Shown: positions 59,701-64,000 of the stretch, piece after piece | Position numbering within the stretch: the stretch's first letter is position 1 | How the letters are laid out: each line of letters opens with the position of its first letter | NCBI RefSeq assembly: GCF_014646115.1 | Contig: NZ_BMMV01000015.1 | Span: forward strand, 124,001-188,000 | Source of the DNA: Streptomyces camponoticapitis | GTDB lineage: Bacteria > Actinomycetota > Actinomycetes > Streptomycetales > Streptomycetaceae | Direction: 5' to 3' | Length of the DNA: 64,000 nucleotides | Made by a program: the position numbers and the translations under genes | The notes under the pieces: generated by a model | What the model was told of the DNA's origin: nothing | Database searches by the model: none | Seen by the model: only the letters and a program-made list of their open reading frames with translations

Positions 59701-60867
59701 GCCGAGGTGAGCATCGCTTCCTGCGACACGACGGACGCCGAGGCGGCGGCCGGACTTCTGAAGTCGATCCCCGACGCGCACCCGCTGACCGGTGTGTTCC
59801 ACACGGCCGGCGTGCTCGACGACGCCGCGCTCTCCTCGCTGACGCCGGAGCGGCTGTCGGCGGTGATGCGGCCGAAGGTCGACGCCGCCTACCACCTGCA
59901 CCAGCTGACCGAGTCCATGGACCTGGCCGCGTTCGTCCTGTTCTCCTCCGCGGCCGGCGCGATCGGCAACCCCGGTCAGGCCAACTACGCGGCGGCGAAC
60001 ACCTTCCTGGACGGGCTCGCCTCCCACCGCCGGGGGCGGGGCCTGCCGGCCCTCTCCCTGGCGTGGGGCCTGTGGGCGCAGACCAGCGAGCTGACGGCGG
60101 GTCTGGACCCGGCCGGACGGGCGCGGCTGGACCGCGGCGGCATCGGCGCGATGCCCACGGCGCAGGCGCTCGCCCTGCTCGACGTCGCGCTCGCCTCGGA
60201 CCGGACGCTGCTGGTACCCGCCAAGCTCAACCTCGCCCGGCTGGGCGAGGGCGACGCCCCGGTCCCGCCGGTCCTGCACGGACTGGTCCGCCCCCGCAGC
60301 CGGCGCGCCGCGGCCCAGGGCGGCACCACGGCCCCGAACGCGCTGCGGCAGCGACTGCTCTCGTCCCAGGACGAGGCCGCGCAGCTGGACATCCTGCTCA
60401 CCTACATCCACGGCCAGGTCGCCGCGGTCCTCGGCCACGGTTCACCGGACGCCATCGACCCCGACAACGGGTTCCTGGACATGGGGCTCGACTCGCTCAC
60501 CACTGTCGAGTTCCGTAACAACCTCAACCAGGCCACCGGGCTCCGGCTGCCTCCGACCACCCTGTTCGACTACCCGACGCCGGTTCAGCTGGCTTCCATG
60601 CTCCGCGCGGAGCTGGCACCCGAAGGGGCCGAAAGCGCCTCGGAGGAGCTTCCGCGGACGGTGGTCGCCGAACTGGACAGGCTGGAGGGCAGCCTCGGGA
60701 CCGTCGCGCCCGGCGCCCGTACCGCGGTCGTGGCACGGATGCAGGCCCTCCTGCAGAAGCTGGACGGCCTGGACGACGCCGAACGGCAGGGAACGAACGT
60801 GGCGATCGACAGCGCGACGGACGACGAGATCTTCGACTTCATCGACAACGAGCTGGGGCTGTCATGA
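41737..60867 (+). CDS. Type I modular PKS: KSQ loading module plus three KS-AT-DH-KR-ACP modules
   Basis: The protein has 6376 residues. ATG 41737 (MSSDLVHGTDAIAITG) is chosen because GAGGGAGG lies 11 bases upstream; an ATG at 41716 is in frame. It holds 17 domains: KSQ-AT-ACP, then KS-AT-DH-KR-ACP three times, and a C-terminal docking domain (about 60640-60864; QALLQKLDGL and a terminal DDEIFDFIDNELG helix). No ER, methyltransferase or thioesterase is present. All extension ATs carry the malonyl marker HAFH, all KRs have the LDD B-type marker and all DHs keep the HxxxGxxxxP motif. The expected product is a propionyl-primed all-E trienoyl thioester passed to the next PKS. Expression probably depends on the LAL regulator upstream. 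Confidence 0.94.
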   Translation: MSSDLVHGTDAIAITGMSCRLPQAPDASAFWELLRSGRSAIGEVPQDRWDPDEVLPDSPERHRAALRHGGFLDRVDQFDAAFFGISPREAVAIDPQQRLFAELAWEALEDAGIVPETLRSTATAVIVGAIAGDYAALAHRGGAITQHSLPGLNRGVIANRVSYALGLNGPSMAVDSAQSSSLVAVHLAVESLRKGECTLALAGGVALNFAPESAEVAGMFGGLSPDGRCFTFDARANGYVRGEGGGVVVLKPLADAVRDGDTVYGVIRGSAVNNDGSTDGLTVPSAEAQATVLRQACEDAGVDPAEVRYVELHGTGTPTGDPLEAAGIGATYGSARPAGSPVLVGSAKTNVGHLEGAAGIVGLIKTALSIRHREIPASLNYETPNPRIDPEALNLRVQTASGPWPDAPLLAGVSSFGVGGTNCHVVLAEAPERAAPEAAPAGDEPELPLAPWLVSGRTEAALRAQAGRLLERRTGDADAFDIGRSLAGTRTHFEHRAVALGLDHDAQLEALRTGAEVPGLVTGVTGEHGKIALVFPGQGSQWEGMARELMRTSAVFRASIEACHEALAPYVDWSLLDTLTAESGATALDRADVVQPVLFAVMVSLARVWESLGVRPDAVIGHSQGEIAAAHIAGALDLADAARIVALRSRTIMTLAGTGAMASVPLAADRVAEYIEPFGDGLSIAVVNGPSTTVVAGTPEAVAELLARCESDGIRAKAVSAVDFASHSPHMDAIKDRLLEQFAGVTPRSCDIAFYSTVTAGAIDTAGLDAEYWFSNLRRPVLFESTLRAMAEDGFGTFVESSPHPVLTVGLRATLPDAVVVDSLRRNETPWPQLLTSLAELHVRGLPVDWSAVFAGRAPGRVALPTYAFQRESYWPEVSTAFEPGTRGTAQLPEAVREETPAAGSSWAGRIAGLPADERSRVALELVRLRTAIVLGHLSTDTVEVGQAFRELGMDSTMAVQLRQNLVDITGLNLPETVVFDHPSPSRLARRLIELALGDDISSAASALSRSGSVLDADDPIVIVGMACRYPGGASTPDELWRLVDDGASAISGFPTDRGWDLEALYDPEPGVRGKTYTRHGGFLDEAAEFDTEFFGISPREATAMDPQQRVLLQVTWEALERAGIDPDGLQGSSTGVFVGAMSQEYGPRLHEGDDGLGGYLLTGNTASVVSGRISYTFGLEGPAVTVDTACSSSLVAMHQAAQALRVGDCSLALAGGVAVMATPGMFVEFGQQRGLAPDGRCKSFAGAADGTIWAEGAGMVLMERLSDAKANGHTVLAVIRGSAVNQDGASNGLTAPNGPSQQRVINAALAGAGLTADQVDAVEAHGTGTPLGDPIEAQALLATYGQNREEPLWLGSLKSNIGHTQAAAGIGGVIKMIQAMRHGTLPQTLHVDEPSPHIDWTSGNVRLLTESRAWPETDHPRRAAVSSFGISGTNAHLIIEQPPVTPEPVESGQEQDAPEAGLVPWFLSAKSEEALRDQARQLLDHVTAQPDLHPAHIGQALTATRARFQHRAVVIGEGRDELLAGLRSLSNDETSRAVVTGTAREGTTAFLFTGQGSQRAGMGRELYDTYPVFRDTFDEVCATLDRHLNAEVPVKDVVFADDPELLNQTRYTQSALFAIETALYRLVESFGVTPHHLAGHSIGEITAAHVAGIFTLNDACRLVAARGSLMQALPANGAMISLRTTEEQILPFLEGHEHHVTVAAVNGPKSVVISGDEEAATQIADALAKTGVKTKRLTVSHAFHSPHMDPMLEKFESVAADLTYHTPMIPVVSAVTGELADHRVTTPQYWVQHVRDAVRFADTITTLDGLGTRHYLELGPDPVLTTLVKETLTKSRRTTSPTAVLRKGHAEATTLLTALATAHTAGAPANLTTHLPVPDSRPDLPTYPFQRRRYWLTATEATGDVSSAGLTATGHPVLTTAAELPDPGGLLLTGRVNASAPSWAADHAVFGTPVMPGVAFVDMLLHAAALVGRPRIEELTHHVFLALPEHGALQLRVVVRPADDSGRRTFAVHSRPEDAPLGADWTCHATGALGTAPAVPPALPAADAAWPPASAQALDTDGFYRRIAEAGFGYQGVFQGLGAAWEDGDTLYAEVALPTGTAPGSYGVHPGLLDSALHPIALASTRTDGTLLVPFSWSGVALHANGARALRVQLVRSTPETVALTVTDPSGAPVLTVDSLAMRGVRSEQLEAARPDRDGALHEVAWRAVPAPPRAASRPDGAGWAVVGDTRDPRVSAVLAALGTAAESFPDAEALRASLRAGAARPSTVVARFATGGADPVEAAHARTRDALRLLQAVLADGAPDSRLVVLTENAMSTGAGDVSADMAGAAVWGLIRSSQSEHPDRFTLIDVDGSRASDEAVVAALSTGERQLALREGRFFVPRLARLTPGAIPATFDARRAVLITGGTGALGSILARHLVTRHGVRKLLLTSRSGRTADSTLTAELAGLGAEVTVAACDASDRQSLEALLAGLPEESPLGAVVHCAGVLDDGVVTELTPDRLDDVLRPKVDGAWNLHELTKDMDLDVFVLFSSVVGVLGSPGQANYAAANSFLDQLAEHRRAAGLPAKSLAWGLWEAGMADTLDEQDRARMNRGGLAPMPTERALGLFDSALATARAVLVPAGVDVSGARSQRASMLSPLLAELLPAQAPPAERSGEAVDESSLRQRLAGVSEDEQRELLLEVLRKHVAAVLGHSSPLAIDPESSFKDLGFDSLAGIELLMVLGESMGLHLPSTMLFDHPTPDALITHLRDELVDDEAPVEDAVVTAVVPVAPRDDDDPIAVIGMGCRYPGGATTPDELWRLVTEGVDAIGSFPSNRGWDLEELFDPDPDVRGRTYARTGGFLYDADRFDPEFFGISPREALALDPQQRLLLETTWETFENAGIRPDALRGKPVGVFAGVVTQEYGSLVHKGSEPVDGFLLTGTTASVASGRVAYTLGLEGPAVTVDTACSSSLVAMHLACQSLRNGESTMALAGGATVMANPGMFLEFSRQRGLAPDGRCKSFAGAADGTIWAEGAGMVLLERLSDAKANGHTVLAVIRGSAVNQDGASNGLTAPNGPSQQRVINAALAGAGLTADQVDAVEAHGTGTPLGDPIEAQALLATYGQDREEPLWLGSLKSNIGHAQAAAGIGGVIKMIQAMRHGTLPQTLHVDEPSPHIDWTSGNVQLLTEARDWPETDHPRRSAVSSFGISGTNAHVILEQAPVTPEPVENDQEQDTPQAALIPWLLSAKTDQALRDQARQLRAYLELNPEVRPDRVAHALATTRAQFQYRAVVFGNEHEAFDRALGSLTLGEPSPALVRGTPHPGKTAFLFTGQGAQRAGMGRELYETYPVFRDTFDEVCATLDRHLNAEVPVKDVVFADDPELLNQTRYTQSALFAIETALYRLVESFGVTPQYLAGHSIGEIAAAHVAGIFSLDDASRLVAARGSLMQALPANGAMISLRTTEEQILPFLEGHEHHVTIAAVNGPDSIVISGDEKAATQIAETLAETGVKTRRLTVSHAFHSPHMEPMLDEFELVAGELIYHSPTVPIVSALTGELADHYITTPQYWVQHVRDAVRFADTITTLDRLGTRHYLELGPDPVLTAMAQDSVPDDVDAIHVATLHRDRDENQSFLTALATAHANGTQVRWTPVIGESAAPAPGLPTYPFQRQHYWLEAAKPTSGADGLGLTATSHPVLTTLAELPDGGGHLFTGRVSGNDPDWVAEHIIFGTMIVPGVAFVDLLLHAARHVDCEHIEELTHHVFLAVPERAALQLRLLVEPADSSGSRAFAFYSRPEDVPVETDWTLHATGALGAERREVPAGADSLRNEVWPPDISDTMDVAEFYRRVTDGGFGYGPLFRGLKKAWQDGNTTYAEVSLPTGADPGDYGIHPGLLDSALQPAALIMGETEADDSIRVPFSWAGVSLHATGASSLRIRHTWTTPDTASLVIADQTGTPVMTIDSLAMRTVGADQLAATRAADAGELYKVDWTEVQSVDDKTQSAGARWAVVADPGNAQVAAALSPLGAAVEVAPDAITLPTAPGDDTTRPDVVFAWCVSEPGSDPARTARSFTHRVLGLVQTLLSDDRPDSRLVLLTRGAMSMGTGGEADLAGAAVWGLIRTAQTEHPDRFTLIDLDSSDSSLRALPAALATDEPQLAVRDGRLLAPRLARVGASSTDSGATASAAPFDPDKTVLITGGTGALGTLLARHLVTEHGVRKLLLTSRRGRTADSTITEELAELGAEVTIAACDTADRDSLEALLASLPQEHPLGAVVHCAGTLDDGIVTALSPERFDGVLRPKVDGAWNLHELTRDLDLNAFVMFSSVVGVLGSPGQSNYAAANVFLDELAEHRRAAGLPAKSLAWGLWESGMADTLDEQDQARMNRGGLLPMPAEQALGHFDAALEADQVVVVPAKLDLAGLRARAATVPVAPVFRGLVRTPLRSAAQSAGAGAEAGALGQAIAGRPEAEQDKIILDFLRNHVATVLGHGSPNSIDPVHSFKELGFDSLSSVELRNSLNKASGMRLPSTLLFDYPTPTVLAGYIRGQLVGSGQAEAGNQVARRTTRGASSRSDAADPIVIVGMGCRFPGADTPEALWQLVVDERDAVGAFPDNRGWDIENLFDADPDVRGKSYASEGGFLYDADRFDPEFFGISPREALALDPQQRLLLETTWETFENAGIRPDALRGKPVGVFAGVAAAEYVSLTHQSDEPVEGYLLTGTTASVASGRISYTLGLEGPAVTVDTACSSSLVAMHLACQSLRNGESTMALAGGATIMANPGMFMEFSRQRGLAPDSRAKSYAGAADGTIWAEGAGMVLLERLSDAKANGHTVLAVIRGSAVNQDGASNGLTAPNGPSQQRVINAALAGAGLSPDQVDAVEGHGTGTPLGDPIEAQALLATYGQNREEPLWLGSLKSNIGHAQAAAGIGGVIKMIQAMRHGTLPRTLHVDEPSPQIDWESGNVQLLTEARAWPETDHPRRSAVSSFGISGTNAHLILEEAPTPTHPESAHDTEPTVTTVPWLLSAKTEQALRDQARQLSAYLERDTEVRPDQVAHALASTRSQFQHRAVVVGEGRDELLAGLLALSEDETSRTVVTGTARQGGTAFLFTGQGAQRAGMGRELYDTYPVFRDTFDEVCTTLDRHLNAEVPVKDVVFADDPTLLNQTRYTQSALFAIETALYRLVESFGVTPHHLAGHSIGEITAAHVAGIFTLNDACRLVAARGSLMQALPANGAMISLRATEEQVLPLLEGHEHHVTIAAVNGPDSIVISGDEKAATQIAETLAETGVKTRRLTVSHAFHSPHMDPMLEEFERVAADLTYHSPTVPIVSAVTGELADHRITTPRYWVQHVRDAVRFADTITTLDGLGTRHYLELGPDPVLTTLANETLSTTNGTHASTPASVLRKGHREAAALLTALATAHTAGAPADLTAHLPSRRTRPDLPTYPFQRQRYWLDQAAPASKVRHGSGHPLLTAAIPLPDGEGAVFTGRVSLKAQPWLRDHVVHGTVVLPGVAFVDLLLHAGGYVDCDQIEELTHHAFLAVPEQGGRELRVTVGAADEGGRRPFSLYSAPESEVAEEAAEWTRHASGFLTGSAPEPDFDLTVWPPAEGEAVEMDEFYRGFIGRGYDYGPLFQGFKAGWRVGDTLYAEIALPEGTDPEAYGIHPALLDSALHPLMLFWYGSDAVRLPFSWSGVALHAFGPSRLRVRLTRSERDLMSLAVADPTGAPVLTITGLSMREVASDQVAAARAQQSNALYEMGWSPLSAPASVDGGRWAGLGLTDLTAALRGAGVDVVDHSTLATLGGPASNGARPPKIVLAGPGRFDGDDLAAHTHTSVDELVRLIRDFVSDDALADSRLVVVTRNAVATEDGEEVPDPAGTAVWGLMRTAGSEYPDRFVVVDIDGSDATLAALPAALSTGEPQLAVREGRLLVPRLVHATLPTQEDGGDAEVTGAGFDPEGTVLITGGTGTLGSLLARHLVERHGVRHLLLASRRGAAADGATELAAELKALGAEVSIASCDTTDAEAAAGLLKSIPDAHPLTGVFHTAGVLDDAALSSLTPERLSAVMRPKVDAAYHLHQLTESMDLAAFVLFSSAAGAIGNPGQANYAAANTFLDGLASHRRGRGLPALSLAWGLWAQTSELTAGLDPAGRARLDRGGIGAMPTAQALALLDVALASDRTLLVPAKLNLARLGEGDAPVPPVLHGLVRPRSRRAAAQGGTTAPNALRQRLLSSQDEAAQLDILLTYIHGQVAAVLGHGSPDAIDPDNGFLDMGLDSLTTVEFRNNLNQATGLRLPPTTLFDYPTPVQLASMLRAELAPEGAESASEELPRTVVAELDRLEGSLGTVAPGARTAVVARMQALLQKLDGLDDAERQGTNVAIDSATDDEIFDFIDNELGLS
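41764..44720 (+). other. PKS loading module: KSQ-AT(methylmalonyl)-ACP
   Basis: KSQ (about 41764-43030) has Gln in place of the active Cys (DSAQSSS; codon CAG at 42268-42270), the hallmark of a decarboxylating loading domain. AT (about 43321-44365) has GHSQGE with Ser at 43603, DVVQPVLFAVMVSLA and FASH at 43906. That is one residue from the YASH marker of methylmalonyl ATs, so propionyl is the predicted starter. ACP (about 44510-44720) has LGMDST with Ser at 44602. Confidence 0.88.
45544..45955 (+). repeat. KS segment repeated in later modules with long identical tracts
   Basis: The 119 bases at 45544-45662 are identical to 50827-50945, and the 118 bases at 45838-45955 are identical to 51121-51238. 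The matching segments in module 3 (about 56153-56560) and in the next PKS gene (about 61745-62170) are close but not identical. Conservation at synonymous sites points to gene conversion or recent duplication between modules. Confidence 0.85.
46395..47215 (+). repeat. AT segment repeated in modules 2 and 3
   Basis: The AT of module 1 recurs at about 51670-52495 and 56990-57815 with few changes. The 124 bases at 46719-46842 are identical to 52002-52125. The DH and KR domains that follow are clearly more diverged, so the KS-AT part has been homogenised separately. Confidence 0.82.
50071..55320 (+). other. PKS extension module 2: KS-AT(malonyl)-DH-KR-ACP
   Basis: KS 50071-51345 has Cys at 50590. 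AT 51661-52710 has GHSIGE (Ser 51943) and HAFH (52243). DH about 52760-53600 has His at 52861 (HIIFGTMIVP) and Asp at 53368 in DSALQ, so Gln replaces the usual His after Asp, which is allowed in active DHs. KR about 53640-54940 has GTGALG at 54271, LDD and Tyr 54691. ACP 55095-55320 has Ser at 55198. A second E double bond is predicted. Confidence 0.9.
55402..60610 (+). other. PKS extension module 3: KS-AT(malonyl)-DH-KR-ACP
   Basis: KS 55402-56680 has Cys at 55915. AT 56986-58035 has GHSIGE (Ser 57262) and HAFH (57562). DH about 58073-58900 has His at 58174 (HVVHGTVVLP), YGPLFQGF and Asp at 58672. KR about 58930-60260 has GTGTLG near 59560, LDD and Tyr 59986; it differs from the first two KRs in its last 60 residues. 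ACP 60390-60610 has Ser at 60493 (GLDSLT). A third E double bond is predicted. Confidence 0.9.
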
Positions 60868-60908
60868 CTCGGCACACGACTCGGCAAAGGAGCGGCGTCG
60901 CATCATGA
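60864..60908 (+). CDS. 14-residue bridging mini-ORF between the two PKS genes
   Basis: ATG at 60864 overlaps the TGA of the first PKS gene (ATGA). The frame encodes MTRHTTRQRSGVAS and its TGA overlaps the ATG of the second PKS gene (ATGA). AAGGAG for the second PKS lies inside it, 12 bases before that start. It may let ribosomes stay on the message between the two genes. It may also be chance; the peptide resembles nothing known. Confidence 0.35.
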   Translation: MTRHTTRQRSGVAS

Positions 60909-63900
60909 ACGAGGACAAACTGCGGGACTACCTGAAGCGGGTGACCGCCGACCTCCAGCGGACCCGCCGGCGGCTGGCCGAGGTGGAGTCGCGGGACAGT
61001 GAGCCCATCGCGGTCGTGGGCATGGCCTGCCGGTTCCCCGGCGGGGCCGGCACGCCCGAGGAGCTGTGGGAGCTCGTCGCGGAGGGCCGCGACGCGGTCG
61101 GCCCGTTCCCGGACAACCGGGGCTGGGACCTGGAGGAGCTGTACGACGCCGATCCCAACGCGTCAGGGAAGACGTACGCCCGTGAGGGCGGCTTCATCTA
61201 CGACGCCGACCGTTTCGACTCCGAGTTCTTCGGCATCAGCCCCCGCGAGGCGCTCGCCCTCGACCCCCAGCAGCGACTGCTGCTGGAGGTGACGTGGGAG
61301 AGCCTGGAGAGCGCCGGGCTGGCGCCGGCCGAGCTGCGTGGCAGCCGTACCGGGGTATTCAGCGGCGTCTCCGGGCACGAGTACGCGTCGCTGATCCACC
61401 AGGGCCCCGAGGATGTCGAGGGGCACCTGCTCACCGGCACCACCCTCAGCGTGGCCTCCGGGCGGATCGCGTACACGCTAGGGCTGGAGGGTCCGGCGGT
61501 CACCGTCGACACCGCCTGCTCCTCCTCGCTGGTGGCCCTGCACCTGGCCTGCCAGTCACTGCGGAGCGGTGAGTCCACCATGGCTCTGGCCGGTGGCGCC
61601 GCGGTGATGCCGACACCGGGAATGTTCGTGGAGTTCAGCCGACAGCGCGGTCTGGCGCCCGACGGCCGGTGCAAGTCGTTCGCGGGCGCCGCCGACGGCA
61701 CGATCTGGGCCGAGGGCGTGGGTGTCGTACTGCTGGAGCGGCTGTCGGACGCCGAGGCCAACGGACACCGGGTGCTTGCCGTCATCCGCGGCTCGGCGGT
61801 CAACCAGGACGGCAAGAGCAGCCAGTTGAGCGCGCCCAACGGGCCGGCTCAGCAGCGGGTCATCCAGGCCGCCCTGGCTGTCGCGGGGCTCACTGCCGAC
61901 CAGGTCGACGCGGTCGAAGGACATGGCACGGGAACGCCCCTCGGCGACCCGATCGAGGCCCAGGCGCTCCTCGCGACGTACGGCCAGAGTCATGGGGCGG
62001 ACCAGCCGCTGTGGCTGGGGTCGTTGAAGTCGAACATCGGTCACGCCCAGGCCGCCGCCGGTATCGGCGGAGTCATCAAGATGATCCAGGCCATGCGGCA
62101 CGGCACCCTGCCCAGGACGCTCCACGTCGACGAGCCCAGCCCCCAGACCGACTGGACCACCGGCAACGTACGGCTCCTCACCGAGGCGCGCGCCTGGCCG
62201 GAGACCGACCACCCGCGCCGCTCCGCCGTCTCCTCCTTCGGCATCAGCGGCACCAACGCCCATCTGATCCTTGAGGAAGCCCCCACTCCGGCCGATCCGG
62301 CGCCGGGCACGACGCCGGAGACCACCACGGTCCCCTGGCTCCTGTCCGCCAAGACCGAGCAGGGCCTCCGGGAGCAGGCGCAGCGCCTGGTCGACCACGT
62401 GACCGAGCACCCGGATCTCCGGCCCGCCGACATCGCGTACTCCCTGGTCGCCACCCGGACCGCCTTCGAGCACCAGGCGGCGGTGGTCGGCAAGACCCGT
62501 GACGAACTGGTCGAGAGTCTGCGCACGCTCGCCCAGGACTCCGGTGCCGCCTCCCTCCAGGGGCACTCCCGCTCGAAGAAGGTCGCCTTCCTCTTCACCG
62601 GCCAGGGTGCCCAGCACCCGGGCATGGGCCGGGGGCTCTACGACGCGTACCCGGTCTTCCGGGAGGCGTTCGACGAGGTGTGCGCCAACCTGGACCGGCA
62701 TCTGAAGGCCGAAGTCCCGGTCAGGGAAGTCGTCTTCGCGGACGACCCCACGCTCCTCAACCAGACCCGCTACACCCAGCCCGCCCTCTTCGCCTTCCAG
62801 ACGGCCCTCACCCGGCTCCTGGCCGCCGACTTCGGCGTCACGCCCACGCATCTCATCGGTCACTCGATCGGCGAGATCGCCGCGGCCCACACGGCGGGGA
62901 TCCTCTCGCTGGACGACGCCTGCCGGCTGGTCGCCGCCCGCGGCTCGCTGATGCAGGCCCTGCCCGGCGGCGGCGCCATGCTCGCCGTCGAGGCGACCGA
63001 GGAGGAGGTGATCCCGCATCTCACCGAGCGTGTGGGTATCGCCGCCGTCAACGGCGCCCGTTCCGTCGTCGTCTCCGGCGACGAGGAGGACGTCAACAAC
63101 ATCGGGCTGGAGTTCACCGCCCAGGGGCGGCGCACCCGCCGGCTGACGGTGAGCCACGCCTTCCACTCCCCGCACATGGACCCGATACTCGGGGACTTCC
63201 ACGACATCGCCGGGACGCTGGCCTACCACGCGCCCCGGATCCCCCTCGTCTCGACCGTCACCGGCCGTCCGGCCGGCTCCGAGATCATCGGCGCGGCCTA
63301 CTGGACCGATCACATCCGCAACACCACCCGCTTCCTGGACGGGCTCAACCAGCTCCAGGAGCAGGGCGTCACCACCTTCCTGGAGATCGGTCCCGACGGC
63401 GTACTCACCGCGCTCACCCGCTCCGCGCTGCCCAACGCCACCGCCGTACCGCTGCTGCGTCCGAACCTTCCCGAGCCGGCCACACTCCTGGGCGGCCTGG
63501 TCCAGGCCCATGTGTGCGGAGCCGCCGTCGACTGGGCCGGGTTCCTCGCGGCACGCGGGGCGCGGACCGTCAGCCTTCCGACGTACGCCTTCCAGCGCCG
63601 CCGCCACTGGCTGGAGGTGCCCGACCCGACCGGTTCGGCAGCGGGTCTCGGCCTGGAGCCGGCCTCGCATCCGCTGCTGGCCACGGCCACCGAACTCCCG
63701 GACGGTACACGGCTGTTCACGGGCCGGGTCACGCTGGCCGGCCACGCGTGGCTGGCGGACCACACCGTCATGGGGACGGTGATCCTCCCGGGCACGGCCT
63801 TCGTCGAGCTGGCGCTGCACGCCGCGCAGACGGTGGGTCTCGACGAGATCGCGGAGCTCGTCCTGAACGCGCCCGTCACCTTCGGGTCGCAGTCCGCCGC

Positions 63901-64000
63901 TCTTCTCCAGGTGATCGTGGGGCCCGACGACCCGTCGGCGGGCCGCTCGCTCACCATCAGGTCACGCTCGGAGGAGGACCACTCCTGGACCGACAACGCG
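60905..64000 (+). CDS. Type I modular PKS, N-terminal part: docking domain-KS-AT(malonyl)-DH (cut by window end)
   Basis: 1032 codons are visible. The N-terminus (MNEDKLRDYLKRVTADLQRT and RRRLAEVE) is a coiled-coil docking domain that should pair with the end of the first PKS. KS (about 61000-62275) has Cys at 61517. AT (about 62582-63610) has GHSIGE with Ser at 62864 and HAFH at 63155, malonyl-type. DH starts near 63660, with His at 63761 (HTVMGTVILP), and is interrupted by the window end. This module is less similar to modules 1-3 than they are to one another. It would continue the polyene chain if a KR follows. Confidence 0.94.
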   Translation, partial: MNEDKLRDYLKRVTADLQRTRRRLAEVESRDSEPIAVVGMACRFPGGAGTPEELWELVAEGRDAVGPFPDNRGWDLEELYDADPNASGKTYAREGGFIYDADRFDSEFFGISPREALALDPQQRLLLEVTWESLESAGLAPAELRGSRTGVFSGVSGHEYASLIHQGPEDVEGHLLTGTTLSVASGRIAYTLGLEGPAVTVDTACSSSLVALHLACQSLRSGESTMALAGGAAVMPTPGMFVEFSRQRGLAPDGRCKSFAGAADGTIWAEGVGVVLLERLSDAEANGHRVLAVIRGSAVNQDGKSSQLSAPNGPAQQRVIQAALAVAGLTADQVDAVEGHGTGTPLGDPIEAQALLATYGQSHGADQPLWLGSLKSNIGHAQAAAGIGGVIKMIQAMRHGTLPRTLHVDEPSPQTDWTTGNVRLLTEARAWPETDHPRRSAVSSFGISGTNAHLILEEAPTPADPAPGTTPETTTVPWLLSAKTEQGLREQAQRLVDHVTEHPDLRPADIAYSLVATRTAFEHQAAVVGKTRDELVESLRTLAQDSGAASLQGHSRSKKVAFLFTGQGAQHPGMGRGLYDAYPVFREAFDEVCANLDRHLKAEVPVREVVFADDPTLLNQTRYTQPALFAFQTALTRLLAADFGVTPTHLIGHSIGEIAAAHTAGILSLDDACRLVAARGSLMQALPGGGAMLAVEATEEEVIPHLTERVGIAAVNGARSVVVSGDEEDVNNIGLEFTAQGRRTRRLTVSHAFHSPHMDPILGDFHDIAGTLAYHAPRIPLVSTVTGRPAGSEIIGAAYWTDHIRNTTRFLDGLNQLQEQGVTTFLEIGPDGVLTALTRSALPNATAVPLLRPNLPEPATLLGGLVQAHVCGAAVDWAGFLAARGARTVSLPTYAFQRRRHWLEVPDPTGSAAGLGLEPASHPLLATATELPDGTRLFTGRVTLAGHAWLADHTVMGTVILPGTAFVELALHAAQTVGLDEIAELVLNAPVTFGSQSAALLQVIVGPDDPSAGRSLTIRSRSEEDHSWTDNA

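Noticed and set aside
44510..60610. Hidden ER or methyltransferase domains between DH and KR
   Set aside because: The DH-to-KR spacing in each module is filled by the KR structural subdomain; no ER motif such as GGVG near LxHAAAGGVG is present.

Overview
The window is high-GC actinobacterial chromosome, almost certainly Streptomyces or a close relative. I infer this from the uniform GC-rich codon use, an excalibur-domain secreted protein, a LAL-type LuxR regulator, a MurT/GatD pair, a cysteine-free L33 ribosomal protein and a very large modular type I polyketide synthase (PKS). No rRNA, tRNA, insertion sequence or CRISPR array was seen.

Layout. (1) 0-5.9 kb: the end of a MarR regulator, a Tat-exported GH109-like oxidoreductase/glycosidase, and a two-gene heterodimeric ABC exporter. 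(2) 6-9.3 kb: a P-loop plus repeat protein of unknown function behind a strong inverted repeat and a tiny leader ORF. (3) 9.4-17.7 kb: housekeeping and lipid genes, namely a DUF457 hydrolase, a Ski2-like helicase, tesB, glutathione peroxidase, an excalibur protein, an acyl-CoA dehydrogenase divergent from a TetR gene with a 22-bp palindrome between them, and peptide deformylase. (4) 17.9-25.1 kb: a compact amino-sugar locus made of a ROK regulator, an ABC binding protein with two permeases, a GH3 hexosaminidase and NagA. Its genes are coupled or nearly so, and it has no ATPase gene of its own. (5) 25.4-36.8 kb: murT-gatD, pfkA, a CtaG-like protein, HxlR/quinone oxidoreductase, DUF2000/Lrp, a putatively zinc-regulated rpmG, an SPFH/NfeD-like pair, and a three-gene copper-protein operon. 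(6) 36.8-38.6 kb: a gap of about 1.9 kb with no convincing gene and several AT-rich repeats. I take it as the probable left edge of the biosynthetic cluster. (7) 38.6-64 kb: a LAL regulator with one in-frame TTA codon, then two PKS genes. The second PKS gene runs off the window.

How the PKS works. The first PKS has a decarboxylating KSQ-AT-ACP loading module whose AT looks methylmalonyl-type, so a propionyl starter is expected. Three extension modules follow, all KS-AT(malonyl)-DH-KR-ACP with B-type ketoreductases. The predicted product of this protein is a conjugated all-E trienoyl chain ending in an ethyl group. It would pass through matching docking domains to the second PKS, whose visible module is again malonyl-specific with a DH. 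The cluster therefore makes a polyene. Whether the final product is a macrolide, a macrolactam or linear cannot be told from this window. Modules 1-3 share long DNA-identical tracts, which indicates recent gene conversion. The two PKS genes are joined by a 14-codon mini-ORF with an ATGA overlap at each end.
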